A stretch of 64,000 nt of DNA from Atherinomorus stipes (taxonomy: Eukaryota > Chordata > Actinopteri > Atheriniformes > Atherinidae), in the NCBI GenBank assembly GCA_023101725.1, contig JALJCO010003495.1, forward strand, positions 1 through 64,000, given 5' to 3'. This document shows, piece by piece, positions 37,071 through 48,011 of the stretch; position 1 is the stretch's first letter, and each line of letters starts with the position of its first letter. The position numbers were made by a program, and so were the translations under genes. The notes beneath the pieces were generated by a model. It worked only from the letters and a program-made list of their open reading frames with translations. It had not been told where the DNA came from and did not search any database.

Positions 37071-37235
37071 GCGCGGGGCTGAGGCTGCCACTGCAGGCGG
37101 GCCGAGGGGGACTGGACAAACACCATCCGGGTGAGGGCGCCACACAGGGGCCCGGCGGAACGAGGCGAGAGACACAGGGCCCCCGACGGCGGCGCCCCGG
37201 GGCGAGGCGAAAACCCGGGCGCGGGATCCATAAGT
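37071..37235. other. Short CpG-dense GC-rich insert
   Basis: About 165 bp of very GC-rich DNA (GCGCGCGCGGGGCTGAGGCT, then GGCGGCGCCCCGGGGCGAGG) set in AT-rich pseudogene intron sequence. On the minus strand it follows the donor at 37262. Three open frames exist only because stop codons are AT-rich. It might be rDNA spacer debris, a retroposed GC-rich 5' UTR or an unknown repeat; I recognise none. Confidence 0.5.
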
Positions 37236-38990
37236 CACTACTAACAAAAGAGTAAAGCTCACCTAGACCCACAATTTGGTCCTTTTGTTTTAGACGATTT
37301 AAAACCTCTGCTCGGGTGCTCTCCCAGAACTTCTATACAGGTTCAATGCAGTAAGTGTCCTGGATCTTGAAAAAAGGTGCGTTGCGCCATCGTTCCCATT
37401 TTCATGAACTTGAATAAGAGAACTATTTTGCAGTAGTTGTTCCCTGATAACAATATGTTAGTCGCCAACATGAAGTCGCCCCCCTTGCATACCAAGCTTC
37501 AATAACGGCTGGGAGTTCCACTTCCACAAGCAGTGACCAAAGGGGCAGTTTACAGAAAATAAGAGGAGAAATGTGTAAATTGACATGAGGTACACAATTA
37601 ATTTGAAAGATTTAGATTCAAACATTTGCTCGGTGAAATTTAAACAAAGTTCTCACAGTGTCTAGTCTGTGCAAATGCGTATGTAGTCTTAAACAAGGAA
37701 TACTTTGAGTGGTGCTGTCCTAGTACAGTCCATTTACCATTCATTTTACACATCGTCTATGCAGCATCAGAGGCCACATCTTTTCCTGCCAGTGTTTTTA
37801 AACACTACTAGTAAAAATTATGTGGTGATCATTGCAGGTATTCCAATATTTTTGAATTATTTGAACCCAGAAGCCTTTACCAGCAGACTAAACTGAAAAT
37901 AGGTAGCAACATTTGAATGAGAGAGATAAAAAACTGATTTGAGTGACTGGTCTTATCTCACCCATTCCAGACTCCTGTTCCACGAGGTCGAGGTTTCAGC
38001 GTTACCTGAAAAGGAGCCTTGCCTGGGAATACCATTGTAGTTATAGGATCAAAATAATTACATGTCTTATAGGGATCTCTAGGAATGACACTAGTTTAAG
38101 GAGGTTGTCCAGACAATTCTACCATTTTTCCCAACAAGGTCTTCTTCATCTGTAACTTTTGGATGTTTTGGCGTGGGATGGAGCTCTTCCTCTGGTGCAA
38201 CTGCAGTTGCTGTGTCAATGACGGCTTCATCTACACTGATGTCATGCAATCTGTCAACGGCCTTTTTTGATTTTTCAAGACTGGGTCTGCATGAAGACAA
38301 AAAGAGAACTTTTTAAGACATAATGTACTTTGCATACATTCAACTAGAGCATATTGTTGGAACATCAATCAATTCAACAAAGAGGTACGCACCATAGACA
38401 AAGATGAGAGACACTGCAGACAAAAAATCCTCATCGGAGCTGTTGCCACCATCTGCAGGACTATTGTTCCCAGGATCTGCATAACATCCATCTATCTCAA
38501 CACTGTTGATAAACACATAACTGTCACTGAAACACCATTTCATTGGGGGTAAGATGATTAAAAACTTGCATGCTGTTCCTCAAGTCATTCACTTCTTCCT
38601 CATCCATAAAGTCCTGCTGCTCTTCTTGAGCAATACTCGGAGTGCATGCTGGAGAAGTTGAAACAGTAAATCAATTCAAAAGAAAAAAGCACACATCTGA
38701 AATCACTTGTACTGTAATTGGTGAATGATAGTCTGAAGTGAAAAGTACACCAACATTGATTCTAATGCTTCAACTTCCTCTGTTTTCCGGGCACATTGGT
38801 TGAACACCTTCCATGTGAATAGCTTCTTCTCTGAGTAATCACAATAGTGACAAAAAATGTCATCACAGCCCAGTCTTGCATAGATTTCTGTCCTGGTGTA
38901 GGAAACTTGCTCCAGCCATATATGGTTGTAACAGTTTGTGGATATATAAACTTATTTAGTCAGAATCAAAATGTGTCTGTTAGACAAGAA

Positions 38991-39055
38991 TATTATACAC
39001 ACACACACACACACACATACATACACATATATGTGTGTATATATATATGTGGGTC
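38991..39055. repeat. (AC)n/(AT)n microsatellite
   Basis: AC repeats from about 38997 pass into alternating AT ending GTGGGTCATT. A similar array sits at 39449-39493. No coding meaning. Confidence 0.9.
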
Positions 39056-39449
39056 ATTAACCGAATATTTTCCGTCATTGACTAAACGGTGACAGAAAAT
39101 CTGAAGGCCGTCAGTCATTTGACAGATTGCAACCAAGACCACAGACGGCGAGTTACTATTGCTCTTGATGCATGGCCTGTGGGCACTCGGAAAAATGCAG
39201 GCAGCTGAGTGTCGAAGCTTCTTAAAGCAATAATGAAGATAGGTGACAAGAGGTGAAAAAAGGAAGACTGATGAGTGGAAGATGAGGGACAAAAAAGTAA
39301 TCAGCTTGGCCAACTGAGCAACCAAGCATTTAATGGGGAAAAAGCTACCGAATATGCATTAGATTTATTAAAGGACGGGTAAGAAGATTATGACTGATTT
39401 TTTTATGACCCTGCAGCAAAAGACGGACAAGAAAAGCAAGCGACCCTGG

Positions 39450-39491
<42 letters not shown>

Positions 39492-40946
39492 TTTTTTATC
39501 AAATATTAAGAGGTCTTTGTTTTATAGAACTCTGATGTTCCCATAGCCACCACAAAGCATTTACTTCAGAAAAACAACCAGATCCTTCTGTGCATACTTG
39601 ATAAAGTTGGAGGTGGTGGATTGTTGTACGCATGTCTATCTTGATAGGTGTAAAAGTCACTTGCTGGGTTTGATACCTGAAAAATAAATCTTCATTTCAT
39701 TCGGCATGAACAGTTAGTGCTCCACAGTGCTTGCTGGGCGAGGGGTCACTTAGTAGTCGTCAGTCAGGTGTGCAGCTGCCTCTGTGTAGCACCGACACAC
39801 TCTGGCACACCACCCCAAGTCCTTGGCACTGTCTGAGGGTGCTGAAATAGCGCAAATTGTGCTTTCAGAACTCATCTAATCCACCACTCTTTCCATTTTT
39901 GTCCTTCTGTCTCTGTTTGCCATTGATCAGTTGTGGCATGCAGGCTGTCACTGCACAGTGTCTGATGACCATTTACTTTGTTTTGCGAATTATCTGCTTT
40001 CTATTGAGCAATTTAGTTTCTTAGTTTATCTGATTATATTTAATATTTTTATGGATCAAAGTGTGAAATTTTTTTAAAAACTAAAGCTGTTCATTCAGTC
40101 CCTTTTTTGGTGAGGCCAAATAGACCTACAGCGCAGATCCAAATCAGATATGTGAATTTTTAATGAAATGGCTAATAGCCTATAAAAGCCTACAAGTCCC
40201 TGCCCCTTCTGCAATGTGACACTTGCTCCGCAACTGTGTTTGACTGAAAGAAGTCCTTTCCCCTTCCAACTTTTGACAAGCCGTTGTCACCTGTCACATT
40301 CCACGCTGCCCATCCCCAACAAATGGGGAAGAAAAATAACGTAAAGCCGAAGTTGTTCTCTTCTGCTGTATTTGTAAGGCTATTAGATTAAATCGGGGAA
40401 AAACAGTATGGATGGAATTCCTTTTCTTTATTCCCCCCCTTTAGCCAATCTGAAATTTTTAGGCTTATGCAGCCGCCCAGTAGTCCAGCTCCTCTGGAGC
40501 TGTTGGCACTGTGCCACATGTGCACTCGCCGTGCGTCATAGAGATATGGAAACTCTTCAGGTTTGACCATCACTACAAGTTTTATAGATGTGACAAACTA
40601 ACTTTAACTCTTGTAAACTTTAAACTTGGTAATAAACTGAGAGTTGTTTTTTTTTGTTTGTTTGTTTATTTTTTATTTTCTCTCCCTTCTTCCACTCCTT
40701 AAAAAGCAAGCCTGTTTAAAAAACGGCCTCACCTGACTGTCACTCCGGCTGGCCAGGTCCATTTCTCATGGAGCACGCACGCGCAGGCATTGTGCATGTG
40801 GCGCATTTTTTCTCAGCTGATTAGGTTTGTCAGGTCGTGCCGGCCATTTAACATCACTGCTTAGCAACATCACAGACTTAGTAGGCTACTAGTTAATGTG
40901 AGCTTCACGCTTGACAGAAGCAGTATGATGAAATATATATAATAAA
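39056..40946. other. Non-coding stretch, no gene recognised
   Basis: Contains the compound (AT)n(AC)n array at 39449-39493 and T-rich sequence at 40650-40690. The rest shows no exon, RNA gene or paired transposon end. Confidence 0.4.
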
Positions 40947-41183
40947 GGGGCGGTGTGTAGCTCAGTTGGTTGAGCAGCCGCCCCATGAACAGGGCTACAG
41001 TTCCTCAGCGCAGTCGGTCCCGGTTCAATTCCCGGTCCAGGTCCCTTTGCCCATGTCACTCCCCACTCTCTCTGCCCCTTTCCTATCGCTATACACTGTC
41101 ATATAAAGGCCACTAGAGCCCAAAAGTCCTTTAAAAAAAGAATATAATATAATAATAATAAAATATAATAATATAATAATATA
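40947..41183 (+). mobile_element. tRNA-derived SINE
   Basis: The head resembles a tRNA gene. A box TAGCTCAGTTGG is at 40958-40969 and B box GGTTCAATTCC at 41022-41032, the internal RNA polymerase III promoter spacing of about 60 bp. The body continues with CTCTGCCCCTTTCCTATCGC and CATATAAAGGCC and ends in an A-rich, AAT-repeat tail (about 41130-41183). The tail and the interrupted cloverleaf mark it as a retroposon and not a functional tRNA gene. Confidence 0.8.
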
Positions 41184-41191
41184 TAGAAAAG

Positions 41192-41243
41192 TATGGTACG
41201 ATACCGTACCATGCTGGTACCATATGGTACGATACCGTACCAT
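41192..41243. repeat. Direct repeat of a near-palindrome, GGTACGATACCGTACC
   Basis: Two identical 21-bp units at 41192-41212 and 41223-41243, each built round GGTACGATACCGTACC, separated by GCTGGTACCA. The whole 52 bp can fold on itself. It abuts the SINE tail and may be the residue of a foldback MITE. Confidence 0.8.
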
Positions 41244-41537
41244 ACTGCTACAATCTGTGCGTCATTTTCACGGTGGTAATGAGGTAATTTGTTGAGACCT
41301 TTTACTTATTTTTCTATGTAGCCTAATGTTTGATCAATAACATGCAGTCATAAGCCAGAGCCTGGAAAGTGGAATACAGGCTTTATTCATGTAAAACAAA
41401 CAGATTATCAACAGGATCCTCCCATGACTCACATTACAGCGCTTAGATGCCGCCATCGGGATACACATGTCAGTGGGCTTTATGCACAGCTCCCACTACT
41501 TCCTGAACTTAGTACTGCACCTTTGTTTCCTGTCTTT

Positions 41538-41624
41538 CATGATTGGATGAACTGATTAATCCAGGTGTGTCTGACCATTTGCTGAGATCAGACACACCTG
41601 GATTAATCAGTTCATCCAATCATG
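41538..41624. repeat. 37-bp perfect inverted repeat with 13-nt loop
   Basis: Arms 41538-41574 and 41588-41624 are exact reverse complements, centred on GATTAATCCAGGTGTGTCTGA. A diverged relative of the right arm occurs at 42883-42918 (TCAGACACACCTGGATTAAT). The form suggests a compact foldback MITE. Confidence 0.9.
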
Positions 41625-41989
41625 GCAGGAAGGTGCATGCAGTGTAGGCTGTCATAAAAGCCCATTGTGCTGCGGATATGAACCTGTGAGTTAGCTGGGC
41701 AGCGTAACATAACCGGAAGTGCATTGCAGCAGCTCAAAGTCGGACCAAAATCTGTAACGAGGTATCATAGGTCCATCATAGAAGTGACACTTGAGTAATT
41801 ATAATAGTCACTTTCCGTCTAAAATAGTCTCAGATTAAGATTACAGTACCATGATTGTGGTTATACAAATGACGGTTCAGTGTACACACACTGAAGCCCC
41901 GTTTAGAGTATAGTTAGCTCATCATCCGTGCTGGGATCGACTAGTCAATTTGGACACAAACCCCGCCCCAAAGCAGATGACTGACAGCT

Positions 41990-42530
41990 CAGAGGCAAGC
42001 AAATAAATAAGGATATATGTACGGAGATAAGTAGGGGAGTATAAAGAGAGACAAATAACGATATTTAAAGGGAAATAAATGGGAATAAATATATGGGGGG
42101 GAAAAGGGAAATAAATAGGGGAATAGATAAATGGAAATAAATGAGGATAGTTAAAGGAAATAATAAGGGGATTTATTGTGGGGGGGGGGGGGGGGGGGGG
42201 GGGGGGGGATATTGATATATATAAGTGAATAAATAAGGATATATATGAGTAAATGCATAAGGATATATATATAAAAAATGATTAAGGATAAATATGAGGA
42301 AATTAATATGGATATATATAAGTTAATAAAAAAGAAAATATATGGGAATATAAACAGGGACATATATGATTTAATAAATAAGAAACTATGTAGGGAAAAA
42401 ATAAAGATATATTTACAAAAATGAATATGGAAATAAATATGAAAATGAATAAAGGAAAATTAATGAAAATTAATAAAATAAAATGAATAATAATATTATC
42501 AAGTGAAAATAAATAGCTAAAAAATACAAA
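41990..42530 (+). repeat. Purine-rich degenerate minisatellite with a 29-base G run
   Basis: Loose repeats around AAATAAATGGGAATAAATA and AAGGATATATATGAG keep the + strand rich in A and G and poor in C. A 29-base G run lies at 42180-42208. No gene; readings on the opposite strand are composition artefacts. Confidence 0.65.
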
Positions 42531-43211
42531 AATATTTTTATTTGCTTTAGGTATTTGTCTATATATTCACTCATTTATTTTCTTATTCTTTTCAGATTTA
42601 TTCATTATTGTGGTCACTCCTATTATTCCACCAGTTTAGGCTTTATCATAACATTTGTAAATATATCATATCAAAGGAAAATTTATTCAGCGAAATCTAA
42701 CCAAATTCTTCAGCTTTCATCAACTATGTAATACACCAATCCAAACTTATATGCTGAATAAAGTCTCACTTCTGTACTGCTAAACAGTAAATTAAAGTAG
42801 CTGTATGGGCTGCACAACTCCACTGCCTTCCACTGATGAATCAAGGTGTTTCTGGCCATTGTCGTCATGGTAACTGGGGTCAGACACACCTGGATTAATC
42901 AGTTTAATCAATAATGACAGTCAGGAGAACAGAGAGGAGGGCTACTAGGTTCTGGAAGTAGTGGAGTTATTGCACATGTAGCCCATAGCTACTATTTAGG
43001 GGGGGGGGGGGCACAAAGCGGCTAAATGCTGGCAAAACAGTTGCAGTTTGGTCGTTTGTATATTACCAGGAAGCTAATGTGGTTTCACTGTATGATCACA
43101 ACAATAAGATCAGTATAACACTTTTCTAGAAACAAACCACACGTTAGCTTATGTATTTGCTTCGCATTCACACATAGCATAAGCTAAGCTACAGGTGTAA
43201 CCACAGCTGCA

Positions 43212-43989
43212 TTAAAGGTACCATGGCATCAAATTTAACTTTTCTGGGGTTTTGGGTGTATAATATGATCTGTTGTGCACTGATGAGGCCATGTGAATGT
43301 CCAAAGTGAGAATCAAAGTTCCTGTTTATGGTCTGTCAGCTTTGTCTGCTCAGAAACAGTTGAATCAGACAGCAGGCTATCATTCTACGTAGTTCTATCA
43401 TTCTACGTAATTGCTCCAATGAGAGCACATTATCAAGTAAACAGCGCCCCCCTCTCTCTCTCCTAACGGTTTATGCACCGTCCGCTCCCCCTCCCCTCCC
43501 TGTCTGATTCAGCTGCGTGTATGGAGCTAGTAGTAACTTCTGTGCAGTCAGGTCTGGATTTTCAAACAAATGGATGTAAAAGAAAACTTCTGCAGCAACA
43601 CTGGGGAGGCGACCACAACCTTGTCATTACCTGTAAGTTTATTTATTTTCTAAATGCTGTCTTGTCTGATAAACGTAGCTCACACTGTCTGAAGTGCCCA
43701 TGTTGCTAGCAGTTAACTTTAGCAAACTCCGACCGCAGCTTGACCTAGATTCTCCAAATAAGGTCATAGCCAAATAAGGTGTAGCCAATCAAAATGAAGT
43801 CAACGTGGTCTCCGGGTAAAGCTCCATGCTCATCACCGGACCCAACTGTATTACTGAGAAGTGAGGTCTGGCGTTTCAAAACAATACTCCGCTGTAAAAA
43901 TGCCGTTTTTCCTTTGGAGTAATAACGTAATACAGTAATGCCAACAACATAAACTAGTTTTTAGCTTTGCTATGTCATCACTCCTTTAA
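43212..43989. mobile_element. TTAA-flanked non-autonomous element
   Basis: TTAA at 43212-43215 and 43986-43989. Left end AGGTACCATGGCATCAAATT; right end read inward AGGAGTGATGACATAGC, only loosely complementary. 43216-43345 is repeated in inverted form at about 10815-10952, which supports a mobile origin. 43445-43505 is pyrimidine-rich. No transposase. Confidence 0.5.
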
Positions 43990-44538
43990 GCCACAATAAC
44001 ACGGATGTGTCAGCCAAACCATGACAAGAACCCTTCCGACCACAACACTGTTGACAGGGATGGGTTACAGTGGGAGAGAATCACCAATCCACACCAATCC
44101 AATAGCAAGAGGGCTAAATTCTGCATCTGTCTTTTAGGGCATTCTTTCTCTGAGTTCTCTCCAGCTAGTGAACACCAAACCAATGATGACTCTCGTCTTG
44201 TTTATCGCTCTATCGCTTTCTCTCCTCCTTTTTCTTGCTTGCTCCAGTCATGTCTTCTTAGGTTTCTTTGCTGTGCACAGCGTCTGGTTCTAGCCACAGG
44301 TGTGTTTATATAACGTTGTTAGCGTGTGACGTAAAGTGCACCGTAAAGCGAAATGCAGACGCAACGTAAAGCAGCGTCCCGGATGCCAAAGTTGCATAGC
44401 ACAGTAGCTGAGCCTCAGTACGGCGCTGGGTAGTGACGGCTGGAAAAATGCGCTTAATGAATTTTGGTGTGGCATAAAAGCAGGGTCAGAAGAGCACCTG
44501 TATTTTTAAGGTTGAAAAGTAACGTTGTGTGTCTTTAA
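43990..44538 (+). mobile_element. Dispersed TTAA element, copy 2
   Basis: Shares blocks with 32829-33308: TTAGGTTTCTTTGCTG, then CCTCAGTACGGCGCTGGGTA, and the end GTAACGTTGTGTGTCTTTAA at 44519-44538. Its left end is shared with, or eroded by, the right TTAA of the preceding element. Confidence 0.5.
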
Positions 44539-45600
44539 AGCCGAAGTTGGTAATCCTGCTCCAAAACACTTTTTGTTATGCTGGGTGAAATGGTCCTTCC
44601 ATCCTGACAGTATCAATACATCATGGATTCATAAGAAGGAAGGAAAAAAGTCAGACCTCTCTGAGAGCTGTAGTTCTGTAAAAACTCTGACCAAACCCTG
44701 CCATTCCCAACAAAAGACAGGAGGTGGTCATTCGCAACGGCTAGAAAGAACGAATCGATGCCTTTATGTCTCGTCCCTGTCCCTCCCACCTCTCCTGTAA
44801 CTTGCTCAAACCTTTTTTAAATCCTTTGCCAACCCTAGCTTTCAGACAAGTGCGTCTTGTTAAAAGAAATCTTATCAAAAAGAAAATTTCACTTGCTCTA
44901 TTGGCGAATTTTTTTTGCTCATTACAGGCAAAAAAAAAAAATAAATAAATAAAATAAAATCTTGGCCACTCTTAAAATAAGTTTGAAAAAACATTGCTTT
45001 TAATAAGAAAAACAGTTTTGCCAATAGAACAAGTGAAATTTTCTGGATGAGGTTTCTTTGAATAATATGCATTTTGTCTTAAAACAAGTTCCTATATTTA
45101 GTGAAAGGTAATTTGTCTTATTTTGAGTGTGATGAGATATTTTGACTAGAAAAGAAATTAGAAAAATAGACTTGGTAAGATTTGAGTTTTTGCAGTGTAC
45201 AACTAAGGCCCTGTTCACACTACAACACTGGAGCAGTAAAACATAACACCTGCCGTCCACTGCCTCCAAGAGTACCTAACTGCAGTTACAATGACCAACA
45301 AGGGCGCAGCCATACATCCAATCCATACAGGAAGTGTCATGTGGAAGCTAGTTAAATACCGCCAAGAGTAACTATCTGCAACTTGCAAACAGATGTGTAT
45401 AGTGTAGTCGGGTGGTTGGGGTTGGGAGAAGGGTCAGGGGTAGGGTTAGATTTTATTAAGTTACATGAAAAGGCTTCCGACTAGGACTTCACGGCATGGA
45501 TTGGATATATGGCAGCGAAATGTGACCAGGATTGGGTCTCTCTCACTGCCTCCGCTCCGCTGCACTTCAGTCCGTCTCTCTGTCGGGCTGCAAAAATCCC
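44539..45600. other. Non-coding stretch with dispersed-repeat debris
   Basis: 44855-45200 contains TTTTGAGTGTGATGAGAT and ends TTTTTGCAGTGTAC, resembling a fish DNA-transposon end. Short A-rich runs occur near 44929-44960. No exon recognised. Confidence 0.4.
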
Positions 45601-45603
45601 CGC

Positions 45604-47000
45604 ACACTGGCCCTCATTTATCAAAAGATCGTACGACGAAAATCTGTGCGTCACGACCATTTCCACACAAGACTCGGCATTTATCAATTTGAACGTGATC
45701 GTAGGATACGATCAAATCTCACGACAGCTCTGAGTTCGTGTACGCAAGTTTGAGTCAGTGAGGATTTGCAGCACAGCGCAGCAGAACATGAAAATATTTA
45801 TTAACCAAACTGCAAACTGTCATTTAATCATAAGTATTCACATATCAGCACAGAAAAATGAACCCATTTGTAAAGAAAAAGGAAAAAGGGAATGTAGAAC
45901 GTAACCTATTCCTAAATTGCAAAAATAGCTGCGACTGAATTTGATTCCTCCATTTATCTCAACAAATTATTAAAATCATGAACATATAGTTCTAGGAGAC
46001 AAGTGCTTTTCACTCTTCGTGCATCTCCTCACCCCGCTGGTAAACCTGCACATAGGAGCGCAGGTAGGCATCAGTACGCACACACGCAGGTGCCCAGGTG
46101 GAGCGCTGCTTCGGGCTGCAGGAAGGCAGGTGGGTGTCGGACGGATTCGACTGGGACCCGGCGGGATGAAACGCTGCTTTAGACTCTGAGAAAATCTACA
46201 ATACACTCCTGTGCAGTGCTGCACATCGCTGGAGAGTTTTGATCGCAGTCAGAGAAGAAGATGCGCCGGCAGCCGCCCTGCAGCCCCCACTGGGCTAAAT
46301 GGAGGAGACCCTTGACTGAGGCCGTCATTTCTAATAACTAATCTATACGTTAAAGTTGTATAAGTGCTGAGTCAGTAGACTGTCTCCCTTAGTTTTGCAA
46401 ATGCAGAGTTATCATTTTCTTTCCTGTCCGGTTCAGGCTCGGATTGACATCCACTATCACCGTTAGAGCGCATGGAGGGGCGGTGAAACATCTTTTGGTG
46501 GTATGTTTCATATTGGACCACTTTTATTGACCGACTGACTAAAGAGGTGTGACGCTGCCATCGGATGTGAGCTATTATTAAATTTCATAACTAATAAAAC
46601 GAATAAACCATACTATCAGCCAGGCCTAGATTGATACTTTTATTAATATCTCAGCCAGTCGTTCACACCGAGTGAGGTGCTGACTGATCCTCTTTCGTGC
46701 AAGCGTTTTTGTGCACGTCTCTGACTTCGGTTTTAAGCTGCCAAAGAGCACCTCTTTTAATCTTTCCCACCTCACAAACGAAGAATTCTGTCTTGATCCC
46801 CCAAAAGTTTCTTTTTTGGCAGAATCTCTCCTCGCCGTGGTTCAACCTCGCCGGGTGAAGCCTCATCATTATGCATGTTTAAGGGCGTAACCGTGGGCGT
46901 GACATTTAAATGACGATGGATTTCAGCTGTGGAATTTATCAAGACTCTTTTGTTCGTACGACGAGATTGGACCGATACGAACGTTTTAATAAATCACACG
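45604..47000. mobile_element. Possible MITE-type element with TTTATCAA ends
   Basis: Left end GGCCCTCATTTATCAAAAGA followed by TCGTACGACG; the right side read on the other strand gives TGATTTATTAAAACGTTCGT and then CTCGTCGTACGAAC. The paired CGTACGA motifs and mirrored TTTAT(C/T)AAA suggest terminal inverted repeats of an element of about 1.4 kb. Target duplication not resolved; no protein. Confidence 0.35.
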
Positions 47001-47537
47001 TGGGTCCAATCGTACGACCATTTTACGATCAAATGTGCGATCATTTCTACGATCGTTTGATCGTTTGACCCACTGACTCTGCATGAGTCCGCCAGCCCCC
47101 TCTCCGTTCAGCCGCAAAGCAGGCCCAAGAGCATGCGCAAAATTTTCAAGTTCAAGTGGATAAATAGATAAATAGTGTCGATAAACAGCGGTGACAACAA
47201 ACTTTTCATTCATTGTAACTTCAACGGAAAGATTGCGTCGTTCATGCCAGGTTTTGATACGTTTGTTGTCAATTCTGGGTGAGTAGATTATCCACAACAA
47301 GTTATACACATCATGAAAGTATATTCTGTAGTAGATCAAGTAGTAGATGTAAAGAAAAAACTTTAATGTCCCCATGTTTACACTTATTGAACTTTGCAAC
47401 TTCCTCCAAACGGAGTCGGGCGGACCGGTGTGGACCAGAAAATAGAGGGTGATCCGTATTTTTGGCGGAGGTCGACAGACCTGAGCGGATGTGCCAGAGC
47501 AGAGCGCCGATGGAGTAGTGGACTGCTGCTCATTGAC

Positions 47538-48011
47538 TTAAGCCCCGTTTCCACCAGCGGGTCGGGTCGGGTCAGATCGGAACGGATCAGTCCACGTTTT
47601 TTGCGTCTCCACAGATAAAAACTGGGACGGGTACCCTTATATCCGACCCGACCCGGCCTACTTTTTTGGCACCCTTCGGTAGGGGTACTGATCTAACCGA
47701 TCCAGACCAAAGAGGTGGAGCCAACACAAAGCAATACATTGATTTGTTGAAAAATCTCACTTCCCTCGTGACCAAGCGTAAAAACAAAGCCGGGGTGACT
47801 CCTTTTGTTTCTGTCATGTGTGGCGCCGGTGTTTTGGTTAAACGGCATTGCACAGCGATGATGTCACGCGATCACATAGCAGCGCTGTCCAGCGCCTCCA
47901 GAGTGGGTACAGGTTGAAGTGGGGACGCAGCGTGAAATCAACACATCCGTACCAAAACCCACCCGATCCGGCCTGGCCCGACCCAGACCAGCGGGTGGAA
48001 ACGGGGCTTAA
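47538..48011. mobile_element. TTAA-flanked MITE with GCCCCGTTTCCACC ends
   Basis: TTAA at 47538-47541 and 48008-48011 flank exact inverted ends GCCCCGTTTCCACC / GGTGGAAACGGGGC. The 466-bp interior is GC-richer than its surroundings and keeps subterminal GGGTCGGGTCGGGTC and its complement-like GGCCTGGCCCGACCC. No transposase. Confidence 0.8.

Larger units (their letters stand above)
33770..38925 (-). pseudogene. Broken multi-exon gene of an uncharacterised teleost-expanded family
   Basis: I recall, without a name, fish paralogues with these blocks in this order. Minus-strand exons, approximately: 38756-38925 (CDDIFCHYCDYSEKKLFTW), 38566-38648, 38393-38502 (acidic), 37990-38286 (ending GKNGRIVWTTSLN), 37263-37560 (CPFGHC, then GDFMLATNILLSGNNYCKI), 36716-36915 (HSAQYCTYTT, IVTVDKWERGRKS, EEVVTDAHPQ), 36530-36645 (FDIWHAAKNLGEK), 36326-36418 (WTQDIVNHFWYCSKQA), 36050-36187 (MWYGVLHHVRNHLAWASG) and 33770-33850 (IILDKRWLKDVKKYITF). 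Lesions: an in-frame TAG after YCIEPV near 37350, and frame shifts near 36600, 36880 and 37480. A hAT element splits the last intron. The expected C-terminus downstream was not found. The block order suggests a transposase-derived protein, but no catalytic triad is proven. Confidence 0.55.

Noticed and set aside
36993..37272. Pro/Arg-rich open frames on the minus strand
   Set aside because: Three frames are open together over a 165-bp GC-rich insert, which is what composition alone gives.
40947..41035. A functional tRNA gene
   Set aside because: A and B boxes are present but the cloverleaf is interrupted and a SINE body and A-rich tail follow.
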